The notes under the pieces are model-generated. The model searched no databases and was not told the origin of the DNA. It saw only the letters and a list, made by a program, of their open reading frames with translations. Positions 4,983 to 5,014 of a stretch of 5,014 nt of DNA are shown piece after piece. Source of the DNA: Prevotellaceae bacterium UBA2718 (GTDB lineage: Bacteria > Bacteroidota > Bacteroidia > Bacteroidales > Bacteroidaceae); contig DEKQ01000017.1 of assembly GCA_002353975.1 (NCBI GenBank), positions 12,947 to 17,960 of the forward strand, written 5' to 3'. Position numbers and translations under genes: made by a program. Positions within the stretch are counted from its first letter, which is position 1. Each line of letters starts with the position of its first letter.

Positions 4983-5014
4983 CCCTCCCCAAGGGGAGGG
5001 CTGGGGTGGGGCTT
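4983..5014 (-). repeat. Right arm of perfect 32-bp inverted repeat
   Basis: Exact reverse complement of 4783-4814. It includes the near-palindrome 4983-5000 and four close G-runs at 4993-5011. The arm reaches the last base of the window, so it may extend further: the left side has two more A residues at 4781-4782 that a continuing TT would match. With the left arm it bounds a 232-bp non-coding block. Confidence 0.95.

Larger units (their letters stand above)
4783..5014. mobile_element. Possible MITE-like or dispersed composite repeat element
   Basis: The whole gene-free right end is bounded by the perfect 32-bp inverted repeat and holds a terminator, two 22-nt direct repeats and a 9-nt tandem repeat. 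Long terminal inverted repeats, small size and no ORF are what a miniature inverted-repeat transposable element would show. The alternative is two independent copies of a common intergenic repeat lying in opposite orientation around a normal terminator. No target-site duplication can be tested because the right flank is missing. Confidence 0.35.

Overview
The window looks like chromosomal DNA from a gut- or rumen-type member of the Bacteroidota, most likely Prevotella or a close relative. The signs are two TAnnTTTG-type promoter elements, an A-rich leader with no Shine-Dalgarno sequence, a very large modular secreted pectin-degrading protein, and a C-terminal tail of the kind I associate with exported Prevotella/Bacteroides proteins. 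The genus assignment is inference.

Left edge (about 1-100): a TPP (thiamin pyrophosphate) riboswitch lies on the minus strand, with its own promoter element just upstream. Its thiamin-related gene or operon is outside the window. It is transcribed away from the large gene.

Middle (264-4781): a single gene fills 90% of the window. It encodes a 1505-residue secreted protein. In order it has a signal peptide, a Cys-containing beta-rich module, an InlB/Listeria-Bacteroides-type repeat, a second Cys-containing module starting with WDF, a jelly-roll-like module, two more InlB-type repeats, another WDF jelly-roll-like module, a Big_5 Ig-like domain, a family CE8 pectin methylesterase catalytic domain, a small FN3-like domain and a short sorting-type tail. 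It should demethylate pectin outside the cytoplasm. No other polysaccharide-utilisation gene (SusC/SusD, lyase, regulator) is visible, so its locus context is unknown.

Right edge (4782-5014): no gene. There is a strong intrinsic terminator (4842-4878), a pair of near-identical 22-nt direct repeats, a 9-nt tandem repeat, and a perfect 32-bp inverted repeat whose arms are 4783-4814 and 4983-5014. The left arm starts one base after the stop codon and the right arm ends exactly at the window edge. The 232-bp block looks like a dispersed, possibly MITE-like, non-coding repeat element. It is the least explained structure here. I see no clearly novel multi-gene system.
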